A stretch of DNA of 20,053 nt from CAZTPH01 sp031552655 (GTDB lineage: Bacteria > Pseudomonadota > Gammaproteobacteria > UBA9339). Below, piece by piece: positions 1-8,437 of the stretch (the stretch's first letter is position 1; each line of letters opens with the position of its first letter). The stretch spans positions 1 to 20,053 of the forward strand of contig JAVBML010000083.1 of NCBI GenBank assembly GCA_031552655.1. Direction: 5' to 3'. Both the position numbers and the translations under genes were made by a program. The notes below the pieces were generated by a model, which had not been told where the DNA came from, did not search any database, and was given only the letters and a program-made list of their open reading frames with translations.

Positions 1-1372
1 TTTCTCTGTTTTCTAAATCAATGAGAAATTGATGGGCATTTCTACTGAGATTTCTAATTTCATCTAGTTCTTGGCTATAACCCGCTGCGATTACTCCTCC
101 ATCTCTAATGAGCACGGGAGGGTTTTCTATGATGGCTTTAACTAGGAGATCAAGGAGCAAGGGAAAGCTCTCTATTTTTTGCAATAAATTTTTTGTGGCC
201 GTGGCGGTAGAATTAACTAATAGATGCTCTATCTGTGGCAATTGCGTAAGGGCATAGCGCAGCTGCACCAAATCCCTGGGCCTAGCGGATTTTAGGGCGA
301 TGCGAGCTAAAATTCTTTCTAAATCACCGATACCTCGCAATAGGCCATGGAGTTGCTCCGTGGTGGAGAAATGCATCAATTCATCAATAGCTTCTTGGCG
401 CTTTAGCAAAGTACTTTGGTCACGCAGGGGACGCATTAACCAGCGATGCAATAATCTAGCTCCCATGGGAGTAGCTGTTTTATCTAAAATATCAACCATG
501 GTGCCCTCGGTATCTCCCCGTAGATTATATGTCAATTCTAGATTTCTTTGGGTTGGAGCGTCGAGGATAATGCTATCCTCCTCTCTTTCAATTTGTATTC
601 CCGTTATGTGAGGTATTTCAGTGCGCTGGGTATTTTTTACATATTGTAAAAGAGCGCCACAGGCGCCAATGGCAATGGGCATATCTTCACAGCCAAACCC
701 TTTGAGATCCTTAGTTTTAAATTGAAGTGCCAATAGTTTAGATGCGTTGATTTCATCGAAATCCCAGCGAGATAAACGTTTTATTAAATGTTGTTTGGAA
801 GAGGAGGTATCATTCCAGGAAAAATCTTCACTGATTAGCAATTCCGCTGGATTTAATCGCTCCACGGCCCTTGCCAGGGATTCTCGCTCATTGCTTTGGA
901 AGATGATTAGTTTACCACTGCTGATACTGAGATATGCCACACCGAATAGTTCGCGACGCTGGTGTATTGCCACCAACAAATTATCTTTTTTACTATCTAG
1001 AAGAGCTTCATCGGTGGCGGTTCCTGGGGTAATAATTCTTACCACTTTTCTTTCCACGGGGCCCTTCGCCGTGGCGGGATCTCCTATTTGTTCACAGAGT
1101 GCGATGGACTCCCCAGCTTTAATTAATTTTGCTAAATAACCTTCAACGGCGTGATAGGGTACTCCAGCCATGGGTACCGGGGAACCTCCAGATTGGCTGC
1201 GGGAAGTTAAGGTTAGAGAGAGCAGTTTAGATGCTCTATGGGCATCTTCGTAAAATAATTCATAGAAATCTCCCATGCGGTAGAATAATAACATATCCGG
1301 ATGTTCAGCTTTAATCTTTAGGTATTGCTGCATTCCGGGAGTGTGGCTAGAAAAGTTGCTATTATTTTCCAT
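1..1372 (-). CDS. mutS: DNA mismatch repair protein MutS, N-terminal part (cut by window edge)
   Basis: MutS recognises mismatches and small loops in DNA and starts MutL-dependent repair in the cytoplasm. The frame is open from the ATG at 1372-1370 to the left window edge and gives 457 codons of a protein that is usually about 850 residues. The mismatch-reading motif GDFYELFY is present, with Phe36 and Glu38 at the same numbers as in E. coli, which supports this start. The connector and core-lever regions follow (for example [13 protein letters not shown] and [15 protein letters not shown]). The clamp and the ATPase domain lie outside the window. The ATG lies 11 bases inside the end of sufC, so the gene is probably translated from the suf transcript. 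Identity is secure; whether the rest of the gene is intact cannot be seen. Confidence 0.96.
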   Translation of the reverse strand, partial: MENNSNFSSHTPGMQQYLKIKAEHPDMLLFYRMGDFYELFYEDAHRASKLLSLTLTSRSQSGGSPVPMAGVPYHAVEGYLAKLIKAGESIALCEQIGDPATAKGPVERKVVRIITPGTATDEALLDSKKDNLLVAIHQRRELFGVAYLSISSGKLIIFQSNERESLARAVERLNPAELLISEDFSWNDTSSSKQHLIKRLSRWDFDEINASKLLALQFKTKDLKGFGCEDMPIAIGACGALLQYVKNTQRTEIPHITGIQIEREEDSIILDAPTQRNLELTYNLRGDTEGTMVDILDKTATPMGARLLHRWLMRPLRDQSTLLKRQEAIDELMHFSTTEQLHGLLRGIGDLERILARIALKSARPRDLVQLRYALTQLPQIEHLLVNSTATATKNLLQKIESFPLLLDLLVKAIIENPPVLIRDGGVIAAGYSQELDEIRNLSRNAHQFLIDLENRE

Positions 1373-2105
1373 CTAACCAACCATAGCCTTTTGTTTCTAA
1401 TTCCTGGGCTAGTTCCTTGGAGCCAGATTTTACTATTTTTCCCTGGTACAGTACGTGAATATAATCGGGAACTACGTAATTTAGCAATCTTTGGTAGTGG
1501 GTGATAAGTAGCATCGATTTTGTTGGAGATTTAAAACTATTAATTCCCTTGGCAACTGCCTGCATGGCGTCGATATCTAGGCCAGAGTCCGGTTCGTCCA
1601 ATATGGCAAATTGTGGATCCAGGACTAGCATTTGCAGTATATCATTGCGTTTTTTTTCTCCCCCGGAAAAGCCAAAATTTAGTGGTCTTTGTAGAAAATT
1701 TTCATCTAGTTCTAGGATTTTGCTCTTATTTTTTACCAGGGTTATTAAGTCCATGGTATCTAGTTCCGGTAAGCCTCGCTTTTTGCGTTGACTATTAAGA
1801 GCCATTTTTAAGAAAAACATATTGTTAACACCGGCAATTTCCACGGGATATTGAAAGGATAGAAATAAACCGCTGGTTGCTCGTTCTTCGGGTTGCATGG
1901 CTAGTAAATCTTTTCCTAGGAATTCCACGGTCCCCGCAGTTACCTGATAATTTTCCTTACCAACTAATATGCTAGCTAGGGTACTTTTACCGGAACCATT
2001 GGGCCCCATAATTACGTGAATTTCACCGGGATTTATATCTAAATTAACTCCCCGAAGAATCTCTCTATTTTCTACCTTAACATGTAACTCTTTAACTTTT
2101 AACAT
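1362..2105 (-). CDS. sufC: SufC, ATPase of the SUF Fe-S cluster assembly scaffold
   Basis: SufC is the cytoplasmic ABC-type ATPase that drives the SufB/SufD scaffold during iron-sulphur cluster assembly. Numbering from the ATG at 2105, the 247-residue protein has a Walker [10 protein letters not shown] ending in Lys40-Ser-Thr, a Q-loop Gln85, the signature FSGGEKKR at about 146-153, a Walker B ending in Asp170-Glu171, and His203. Lys40, Glu171 and His203 match the E. coli numbering. A GTG one codon upstream (2108) could also start the frame. I prefer the ATG because of this numbering and because an AAGG stretch lies about 8 bases before it. The gene overlaps the end of sufB and the start of mutS, implying translational coupling. 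No sufD or sufS follows it. Confidence 0.97.
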   Translation of the reverse strand: MLKVKELHVKVENREILRGVNLDINPGEIHVIMGPNGSGKSTLASILVGKENYQVTAGTVEFLGKDLLAMQPEERATSGLFLSFQYPVEIAGVNNMFFLKMALNSQRKKRGLPELDTMDLITLVKNKSKILELDENFLQRPLNFGFSGGEKKRNDILQMLVLDPQFAILDEPDSGLDIDAMQAVAKGINSFKSPTKSMLLITHYQRLLNYVVPDYIHVLYQGKIVKSGSKELAQELETKGYGWLDGK

Positions 2106-3543
2106 CACTCTTACCTTCTAGACTAATTTCAATCAATTTATAGGCTTCAACGGCAAATTCCATGGGTAATTTTTGGAACACCGATCGACAAAAACCATTG
2201 ACGATCATGGTTAGAGCATTTTCCTTTGCTATGCCTCGTTGGCGACAATAAAATAGCTGTTCTTCACTGATTTTTGTCACCGATGCTTCATGGGCTACGG
2301 AGGAAGTTTGGTTGCTTACGGAGATTTTAGGAAAAGTATGGGCTCCGCAGGTGTTGCCAATGAGTAGGGAATCACATTGGGTATAGTTGCTGGCATTGGT
2401 GGCCCGGGAGGTAATTTTAACTAATCCTCGATAGGTATTTTGGGCGATACCAGCGGATATTCCCTTGGAGATTATGGTACTTTTTGTATTTTTCCCTAGG
2501 TGAATCATCTTCGTGCCCGTATCCGCTTGCTGCCCATTGTTTGATACCGCTACGGAGTAGAATTCACTGATAGAGTTGTCTCCTCGCAGTATGGTACTGG
2601 GATATTTCCAAGTAACGGCGGAACCAGTTTCTACCTGAGTCCATGAAATTTTAGAATTAACCCCACGGCATTCGCCACGCTTGGTAACAAAATTATATAT
2701 TCCACCTTTGCCATCTTTACTTCCAGGATACCAATTTTGTACCGTGGAATATTTTATTTCGGCTTGATCTAGGGCTATAAGCTCAACCACTGCAGCATGC
2801 AGCTGATGTTCGTCCCTAACGGGTGCTGTGCAACCCTCAAGGTAACTAACGTAGCTACCTTCATCTGCGATAATTAGAGTTCTTTCAAATTGACCAGTTT
2901 TGGCAGCGTTAATGCGAAAATAGGTGGATAGTTCCATGGGACACCGGGTGTGTTTGGGAATATATACAAAGGAGCCATCGCTGAATACCGCTGCATTTAG
3001 GGCAGCGAAAAAATTATCTTCGTTGGAGACCACCGTTCCTAGGTATTTTTGTATTAAATCTGGATATTTTTCTACGGCTTCGGAAAATGGGCAAAAGATA
3101 ATATTTTTTTCTTCAAGTTTTTTTTTGAAGGTGGTGGCAACGGATACGCTGTCGAAAACTGCATCCATGGCCACCCCAGCTAGTTTTGCATGTTCATGTA
3201 GTGGCACCCCTAGTTTGCGGTAGGTCTCTAGAAGCTTGGGATCGACATCCTCTAGGTTCTTTGGGCCATCAGCGAGAGATTTTGGAGCAGCATAGTATAT
3301 GAGATTTTGGTAATCTATGGCTTGGTACTTAATTTTTGCCCAGTGGGGCTCGGCCATGGTAAGCCATTTATTATAAGCTTCCAATCTCCAGGAAAGCATA
3401 AACGCTGGTTCCCGCTTTTTGGCGGAGATTAGTTTTATTATTTCTTCGTTGAGCCCCGGGGATAAATAGTCGGTGTCGACATCCGTGGTAAAGCCATATT
3501 TGTATTTTGCATCTATGTCGCTATTTGGTCTATTTTTGGACAT
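2092..3543 (-). CDS. sufB: SufB, Fe-S cluster assembly scaffold subunit
   Basis: SufB forms the SUF scaffold with SufC and normally SufD, and receives sulphur for building iron-sulphur clusters. The 483-residue protein is close to the usual length of about 480-495. The C-terminal core is well kept: QCDS (Cys390, equivalent to E. coli Cys405), GAHTFP, and the His418-Glu419 pair matching E. coli His433-Glu434. The ending [11 protein letters not shown] plus EFAVEAYKL is typical of SufB rather than SufD. The ATG at 3543 is preceded by a pyrimidine-rich stretch without a Shine-Dalgarno sequence, but the N-terminus aligns with the family, so the start is likely right. It is the first gene of a sufB-sufC-mutS run. 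No sufA, sufE or iscR/sufR-like regulator lies upstream; the divergent neighbour is guaC. Confidence 0.97.
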   Translation of the reverse strand: MSKNRPNSDIDAKYKYGFTTDVDTDYLSPGLNEEIIKLISAKKREPAFMLSWRLEAYNKWLTMAEPHWAKIKYQAIDYQNLIYYAAPKSLADGPKNLEDVDPKLLETYRKLGVPLHEHAKLAGVAMDAVFDSVSVATTFKKKLEEKNIIFCPFSEAVEKYPDLIQKYLGTVVSNEDNFFAALNAAVFSDGSFVYIPKHTRCPMELSTYFRINAAKTGQFERTLIIADEGSYVSYLEGCTAPVRDEHQLHAAVVELIALDQAEIKYSTVQNWYPGSKDGKGGIYNFVTKRGECRGVNSKISWTQVETGSAVTWKYPSTILRGDNSISEFYSVAVSNNGQQADTGTKMIHLGKNTKSTIISKGISAGIAQNTYRGLVKITSRATNASNYTQCDSLLIGNTCGAHTFPKISVSNQTSSVAHEASVTKISEEQLFYCRQRGIAKENALTMIVNGFCRSVFQKLPMEFAVEAYKLIEISLEGKSDVKS

Positions 3544-3604
3544 GGGAAGAATTATTTATTTTAACTAGATCTTTTCTAGCTTACTGTCTATTTACTTGGG
3601 AATG

Positions 3605-3633
3605 ATTATACTGAACTTTATTTTAAAATTAAA
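3605..3633 (-). promoter_or_regulatory. Candidate sufB-sufC-mutS promoter
   Basis: On the minus strand a perfect TATAAT (3610-3605) lies about 60 bases before the sufB ATG. At 17-base spacing the -35 position reads TTTAAT (3633-3628), a poor match to TTGACA. A strong -10 with a weak -35 is compatible with an activated promoter, as many suf promoters are, but no IscR-type site could be recognised. The predicted leader is roughly 55 bases. Confidence 0.45.
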
Positions 3634-3678
3634 CTAAATTTACTCCCGCAGTCTGAAAAATTTAGCTGGCCATGGAAA

Positions 3679-3706
3679 TTGTTCCCAGCGGTAAGAGTCA
3701 TAATAA
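3679..3706 (+). promoter_or_regulatory. Weak candidate guaC promoter
   Basis: TTGTTC (3679-3684) and TAATAA (3701-3706) are separated by 16 bases, about 90 bases before the guaC ATG. Other AT-rich -10-like strings occur nearer the gene (for example within 3731-3754), so the choice is uncertain. No purine riboswitch fold was recognised in the 250-base divergent gap shared with sufB. Confidence 0.25.
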
Positions 3707-3793
3707 AATGCATGTGGTATTTAGTTTGAAATTTATATATATTATTACGGTAATTTTTAAAATCCCTTGAACAGCTTTAGGTAACATAAGAAT

Positions 3794-4849
3794 ATGCGCA
3801 TAGAAGAAGATATTAAATTAGATTTTAAGGATGTGCTAATCCGCCCCAAACGGAGTACATTGAGATCTCGCATGGAAGTTGATACCACCAGGGACTATAA
3901 ATTTCTTCACAGTGGTCATCAGTGGAAAGGGACTCCCATCATAGCCTCTAATATGGATCACACGGGGACTTTTAATATGGCTCGGGTATTAGCGAAGCAC
4001 CAACTTTTGACTGCCATTAGCAAGTTTATGGATCTCCAGCTTTGGCGGGAAGCTGTGACACTAAGCCCGGAGATTCTAGACCATGTTTTTGTAACCATTG
4101 GTAGTGGAGAAACCGATTTTGAACATCTGAGGGAAATTGTAAAGGAAATTAACTGTCCCATGATTTGTCTAGATATTGCCAATGGCTATTCGCAACATTT
4201 TGTGGATGCCCTTAAAAGAGTACGGGCAGCCTTTCCTTACAGCGTTATCATGGCGGGAAATGTGGTTACGGGGGAGATGACTGAGGAGCTTTTGCTATCC
4301 GGGGCTGACATTGTGAAGGTTGGCATTGGTCCAGGTTCCGTGTGCATAACTAGAAAAAAAACCGGCGTGGGCTATCCCCAATTGTCAGCAATTATTGAGT
4401 GCGCAGACGCAGCCCATGGTCTACGTGGCCATGTTTGTGCCGATGGGGGATGTACTTCTCCCGGTGATGTGGCTAAGGCGTTTGCGGCGGGCGCTGATTT
4501 TGTTATGCTGGGAGGGATGTTTTCCGGTCATGACGAGTGTGCCGGTGATATTTTTACAATAAATGATAAAAAGTATAAACGTTTCTATGGTATGTCGTCG
4601 GCAGAGGCTATGCATAAATACTCCGGTGGAGTAGCAGAATATAGGGCTAGCGAAGGTAAATCGGTTAATGTGCCCTATCGGGGAGGGGTTGAAAATACGG
4701 TACTGGATGTCTTGGGAGGTTTAAGATCTACCTGCACCTATGTGGGAGCGAGAAGACTTAAGGAACTTTCCCGGTGCACTACCTTTATTAAGGTTACTCA
4801 ACAATTGAATGAAATCTATGCTAACCAGGAAGTAGAAGATTTACGCTAG
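3794..4849 (+). CDS. guaC: GMP reductase
   Basis: GuaC converts GMP to IMP and ammonia with NADPH, letting the cell reuse guanine nucleotides for adenine nucleotide synthesis. The 351-residue protein starts [20 protein letters not shown], almost the same as E. coli GuaC (347 residues). It has no CBS-domain insertion, which separates it from IMP dehydrogenase. The catalytic loop reads [17 protein letters not shown] with Cys184. The residue after the cysteine is Ile instead of the usual Thr, but the next Thr (Thr186), which is the functionally important one, is kept. The phosphate-binding [13 protein letters not shown] and the flap GMSSAEAM plus EYRASEGK also fit. The gene stands alone: sufB is divergent upstream, and trpS follows after a 408-base gap. 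A clear Shine-Dalgarno sequence is lacking; only AGGT lies near the start. Confidence 0.97.
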   Translation: MRIEEDIKLDFKDVLIRPKRSTLRSRMEVDTTRDYKFLHSGHQWKGTPIIASNMDHTGTFNMARVLAKHQLLTAISKFMDLQLWREAVTLSPEILDHVFVTIGSGETDFEHLREIVKEINCPMICLDIANGYSQHFVDALKRVRAAFPYSVIMAGNVVTGEMTEELLLSGADIVKVGIGPGSVCITRKKTGVGYPQLSAIIECADAAHGLRGHVCADGGCTSPGDVAKAFAAGADFVMLGGMFSGHDECAGDIFTINDKKYKRFYGMSSAEAMHKYSGGVAEYRASEGKSVNVPYRGGVENTVLDVLGGLRSTCTYVGARRLKELSRCTTFIKVTQQLNEIYANQEVEDLR

Positions 4850-5257
4850 CTGCAAGATAAAATGGCCGAATTGGGAATAATAATTACCGTGCAGGGGTTG
4901 CAGTTTCCATTCCATGGCTAATTTGATCGCCATGCATTTAGTGGCGTTAATTTCATCCTAAATGTTTATTGCCACGGACAATGGTTGGTGACATTGCTAA
5001 TGTGAGATTTCACTGTGAAATTCAGGCATGCTAGAGACTGGAGTGTTTTAAAACCGTGCAGTCATCCATGGTATTTTTAGGAACATGAAAAACTTCCTTG
5101 GATAGTGGTTTATGATATTGATAATTTTTATCGCGGCAAAGGAATGTGATTTTAATATTGCTATCAGGAGTATGCTAGCTTAGCAAAATTTACGGAGAGG
5201 AAATTTTAGAGTAAAATACTAACTTAGCAACAATGATGTGGAGCAGGTAAAGCAAAG
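4850..5257 (+). other. 408-base intergenic region, possibly containing a decayed gene
   Basis: No intact gene was found between guaC and trpS. A frame starting at ATG 4862 has protein-like stretches (for example KLPWIVVYDIDNFYRGKGM at about 5090-5146) interrupted by stops at 4919, 5003, 5078, 5147 and 5153. That number of stops is near the chance level, so a relic is only a possibility. A perfect inverted repeat ATTTCAC-T-GTGAAAT lies at 5007-5021. Two copies of CCATGG are present (4912 and 5066). The last 70 bases hold the probable trpS promoter. Confidence 0.5.
5189..5217 (+). promoter_or_regulatory. Candidate trpS promoter
   Basis: TTTACG (5189-5194) and TAAAAT (5212-5217) are separated by exactly 17 bases, about 40 bases before the trpS ATG. 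An inverted repeat TGCTA-GCT-TAGCA (5173-5185) lies just upstream of the -35, and the octamer CTTAGCAA occurs on both sides of the promoter (5179-5186 and 5223-5230). No TrpR operator or leader peptide with Trp codons was recognised. Confidence 0.45.
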
Positions 5258-6253
5258 ATGAAACGGCAGATAATTTTCAGTGGGGTTCAGCCCTCCGGTA
5301 GATTAACCTTGGGTAATTACCTGGGGGCACTAAGAAATTGGAAAGAATTACAATACAGCTATGATTGTTTGTTTGCCATCGTTGATTTACATGCCATTAC
5401 GGTACGTCAAAATCCTAAACTCTTTAGATCCCAGTGCTATGATAGTATAGCTTTGTATCTTGCTTCGGGTTTGGAATCAAAGTTAAACCACATTTTTTTG
5501 CAATCCCATGTGCCTGCCCATGGGCAGCTTGCTTGGATTTTAAATTGCTATACCTACATTGGTGAGCTTAGCAGAATGACTCAATTTAAGGATAAATCAC
5601 AGCGTCACCAGGCAAATATTAATGCTGGATTATTTACCTATCCTACCCTAATGGCGGCGGATATTTTACTTTATAAAACTAATCTTGTGCCCGTGGGAGC
5701 AGATCAAAAGCAGCACTTGGAACTTGCCCGGGATCTAGCCATGAGATTTAATGGTATCTACGGGGATATATTTACTATACCGGAGATATATCAACCACCA
5801 TTGGGAGCCCGCATTATGTCGCTGCAGGAACCAAATAAAAAGATGTCAAAATCTACCACGGATCTCAATGCGACTATTTTTCTATCCGATGCGCCCGATG
5901 AAATTGTTGCTAAATTTAAGCGCGCAGTTACGGATTCCGAAAATGAGATATATTTCGATGCTAATAAAAAGCCGGGAATTTCAAATTTATTGACAATTTT
6001 TGCCATGGTTACTAATCGTTCCATGGAGGAAATAGTTGAGGAGTTTCGAGGGTATGGCTATGGAAAATTTAAATCTTTGGTAGCGGATAGCGTGGTCGAA
6101 TATCTAAGACCGCTCCAGGGAAAGTATAACAAACTACGGGGAGAACAATTATATCTAGATTCCATTTTGCTGGAAGGAGCAAATTATGCTACGAAGCTAT
6201 CCCAGATTACCCTAGCCAAGGTTTACGACAGTTTGGGATTTATAGTTTACTAA
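5258..6253 (+). CDS. trpS: Tryptophanyl-tRNA synthetase
   Basis: This class I synthetase charges tRNA-Trp with tryptophan using ATP. The 331-residue length matches the compact bacterial type (E. coli 334). The HIGH-like motif is seen as SGRLTLGNYLGAL, with TLGN at 17-20. The KMSKS signature is exact at residues 195-199 (PNKKMSKST). Between them AIVDLHAIT, MTQFKDK and PVGADQKQHLELARD match the family's tryptophan- and AMP-binding regions. The ATG at 5258 aligns with the family start; an AGG lies about 10 bases upstream. sbcB follows after 38 bases on the same strand with no terminator between them, so the two are probably co-transcribed. Confidence 0.97.
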   Translation: MKRQIIFSGVQPSGRLTLGNYLGALRNWKELQYSYDCLFAIVDLHAITVRQNPKLFRSQCYDSIALYLASGLESKLNHIFLQSHVPAHGQLAWILNCYTYIGELSRMTQFKDKSQRHQANINAGLFTYPTLMAADILLYKTNLVPVGADQKQHLELARDLAMRFNGIYGDIFTIPEIYQPPLGARIMSLQEPNKKMSKSTTDLNATIFLSDAPDEIVAKFKRAVTDSENEIYFDANKKPGISNLLTIFAMVTNRSMEEIVEEFRGYGYGKFKSLVADSVVEYLRPLQGKYNKLRGEQLYLDSILLEGANYATKLSQITLAKVYDSLGFIVY

Positions 6254-6291
6254 TTATGCATATTGTTTAGTTGAGAATTTGAAGATTATAT

Positions 6292-7698
6292 ATGCCAAGT
6301 TCCTATTTGTTCTATGACATTGAAACTTCGGGGCTGAATAAATGTTTTGATCAGGTAGTACAGTTCGCAGCAATACGTACGGACATGAATTTAGAAGAAT
6401 TGGAGCGGCATGAAATATTTGTTAGATTAAATCCTGAAGTTGTACCCTCTCCCCGAGCTTTTTTGACCCATGGAATATCTTTGGATCAATTGCACAGTGG
6501 CCTATGTGAATATGAAGCTCTAAAAAAGATTCACCATATTTTTAATATTCCTGGAACCATAGCCATAGGATATAATAATCTAGGATTTGATGATGAGTTT
6601 TTACGTTTTTCTTTTTATCGAAATTTGCTTGATCCCTATGGTCATCAATACGCCCAGGGGTGCCACCGCATGGATCTCTATCCCATGGTCGTGGTCTACT
6701 ATCTTTTTAAACCCAGTGTCCTTTCGTGGCCCAAGCTTGCTGATGTTCCCACCCTTAGATTGGAATATTTAAATGGTGCTAATGAGCTAGTAATTGGAAA
6801 GGCTCACAATGCCATGCACGATGTTTTGGTGACCATTGTCTTGGCGCACAAATTAAAGGAGATGGAAAGTATGTGGATCTATCTTAATGGATGTTTTAAT
6901 AAAGATAGAGATTATAATAGACTAGTGGGGTTTCCCCGGAGTGACCATGGGTGGCGGGAAGGTTTGCTAATCGATGGGAACATGGGAGCAGCTAGACTAT
7001 ACCAAACCCAGGCTATGCATCTGGGGTTTCATAGGCACTATAAAAACCAAAGTCTGTGGTTGCCCCTGGATTATTTTTCCTTGGCCAGTGTGGATGAAAC
7101 AAATTTTCGTAGCCATACTTTCGTCCAGCGCAAGCGCTTCGGTGAAAATCCTATCCCGTTGCCGTTGGTAAAACGCTTTTGCCATCATCTCACCGAGGAG
7201 CGATGGGAATTAGCTCAGATGAATAGACTTTGGATAGACAGAAATCGTGATTTTTTTATGGAAATTATCTCCCATCACAGGGAATATAAATATCCAGAAA
7301 TACCAAATCTTGATTTGGATGCTGCTCTCTACCAAAATGGTTTCATTAGCCATGGAGACCGCCTAGATTGTGATCATTTTCATTCCCTAGATGGGGTCGC
7401 TAAAGTAGTAGCGCTGGAAAGTTTTTCCAATGATAATCTGCGTACCCAGGCACTTAGAATTTTGGGACGTAACTATCCCCAGCTTTTGGCACGGAATAAG
7501 CAATTAGCAGCAGCATATCGGACTTCCGTTAGAAGTTTTTTTTCCGACACTGATACCATGGTTAGCTATAAAAATGAACCGCGTTTGACTAAAACCAAGG
7601 CTTTGGAAGAAATAACCATGATAAAAACTGAGAAAAAACTGAATACTGGGGAGATGGATCTACTTAGTGAGCTAACTAAATATATTCAATCTTTATAA
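6292..7698 (+). CDS. sbcB: Exodeoxyribonuclease I (single-strand 3'-5' exonuclease)
   Basis: ExoI digests single-stranded DNA from the 3' end and acts in recombination and mismatch repair. The 468-residue protein is close to E. coli ExoI (475). The DEDDh exonuclease set is complete: Asp9 and Glu11 in FYDIET, Asp101 in GYNNLGFDDEF, and His172 and Asp177 in KAHNAMHDVL. FAAIRTD and the region around WPKL and LRLEYL, followed by a long C-terminal SH3-like/helical part, are also typical of the family and set it apart from the short DnaQ exonucleases. It lies 38 bases behind trpS. Its last 23 bases overlap the 3' end of greA on the opposite strand, so both genes use that DNA for their final codons. 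Confidence 0.95.
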   Translation: MPSSYLFYDIETSGLNKCFDQVVQFAAIRTDMNLEELERHEIFVRLNPEVVPSPRAFLTHGISLDQLHSGLCEYEALKKIHHIFNIPGTIAIGYNNLGFDDEFLRFSFYRNLLDPYGHQYAQGCHRMDLYPMVVVYYLFKPSVLSWPKLADVPTLRLEYLNGANELVIGKAHNAMHDVLVTIVLAHKLKEMESMWIYLNGCFNKDRDYNRLVGFPRSDHGWREGLLIDGNMGAARLYQTQAMHLGFHRHYKNQSLWLPLDYFSLASVDETNFRSHTFVQRKRFGENPIPLPLVKRFCHHLTEERWELAQMNRLWIDRNRDFFMEIISHHREYKYPEIPNLDLDAALYQNGFISHGDRLDCDHFHSLDGVAKVVALESFSNDNLRTQALRILGRNYPQLLARNKQLAAAYRTSVRSFFSDTDTMVSYKNEPRLTKTKALEEITMIKTEKKLNTGEMDLLSELTKYIQSL

Positions 7699-8152
7699 TT
7701 TCCAGTTCGATTACTCCATTGGGAGTAGTGGCTTTAGCTATTTCTCCAACTTTTTTGCCTACGAGGGATCTGGCAATGGGAGAGTTGATGGATATTTTTC
7801 CCATGTCAACGTCGGCTTCATCGTCCCCCACTAATTGATATTTACCCTCAACATCGGTGTCGATATTTACGACATGTACCGTGGTACCAAATACTACGAT
7901 GCCATTTTGTGGTAATTTCAGCACATCTATGACGTGAGCGTTGGCTAATTTACTTTCAATATCCCTAATTCTAGCTTCGATTAATCCTTGTCTCTCTTTG
8001 GCTGCATGGTATTCAGCATTTTCCCTCAAATCTCCATGGGCACGGGCTTCCCCTATGGCACGCACCACTTCCTGGCGGTCCTGGGTAGTGAGTCTTTCTA
8101 ACTCTTGGCGTAGTTTTTGTATTCCCCGAAGGGTCATGGGTACTTTTTGCAT
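7676..8152 (-). CDS. greA: Transcription elongation factor GreA
   Basis: GreA rescues backtracked RNA polymerase by stimulating cleavage of the transcript's 3' end. The protein has 158 residues, exactly the E. coli length, and starts MQKVPMTLRG like it. The coiled-coil tip carries Asp41 and Glu44 (HGDLRENAEYHAA), the acidic residues inserted into the polymerase channel. The C-terminal globular domain has VGDDEAD and ISINSPIARSLVGK. There is no Shine-Dalgarno sequence, and a good promoter sits so close that the leader may be only a couple of bases. The gene is monocistronic and convergent with sbcB, overlapping its last 23 bases. In many gammaproteobacteria greA follows carB; that is not so here. 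Confidence 0.97.
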   Translation of the reverse strand: MQKVPMTLRGIQKLRQELERLTTQDRQEVVRAIGEARAHGDLRENAEYHAAKERQGLIEARIRDIESKLANAHVIDVLKLPQNGIVVFGTTVHVVNIDTDVEGKYQLVGDDEADVDMGKISINSPIARSLVGKKVGEIAKATTPNGVIELEIIKIEYI

Positions 8153-8160
8153 ATCTGATT

Positions 8161-8188
8161 ATTTTACTAGATTTTTTTACTTTGACAA
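8161..8188 (-). promoter_or_regulatory. greA promoter immediately before the start codon
   Basis: On the minus strand TTGTCA (8188-8183) and TAAAAT (8166-8161) are 16 bases apart, a close match to a sigma-70 promoter. Only 8 bases separate the -10 from the greA ATG at 8152. A start point 7 bases past the -10 would fall at about 8154 and leave a leader of about two bases. Confidence 0.5.
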
Positions 8189-8437
8189 ATTGTTTTAAAG
8201 GAAGATCTGGTTATTACCATTAAGATTCAGTAATTTTTAGAATAATCATTATGGCACAATTAATGGTGCATAGATAGCAATACTTCGCTATGTAAATTTT
8301 CGCTAAAAAAAATTAACATAAATATTCTTCCTTCTAGGGCCATTGCTTTGTGGAAAAGGTGATTGTACCTAAGGATTACGGGGTTTTAGGGGCAAAAAAA
8401 TCAACCATGATCATTACATTAGTCAGAAAAAGTTACT

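Noticed and set aside
300..1139. Open frames on the plus strand within mutS (103 and 130 codons)
   Set aside because: They are antisense to a clear MutS coding sequence and show no recognisable protein features.
2106..2108. GTG start one codon upstream for sufC
   Set aside because: The ATG at 2105 gives residue numbers identical to E. coli SufC and better ribosome-binding-site spacing; the difference is one residue.
3665..3689. GCTGG...CCAGC inverted repeat between sufB and guaC
   Set aside because: Only 5-base arms with a 15-base loop and no T-tract; likely chance.
5001..5014. CRP-like site (TGTGA...TCACT) before trpS
   Set aside because: The half-sites are only 4 bases apart instead of 6, so it does not match a CRP site.
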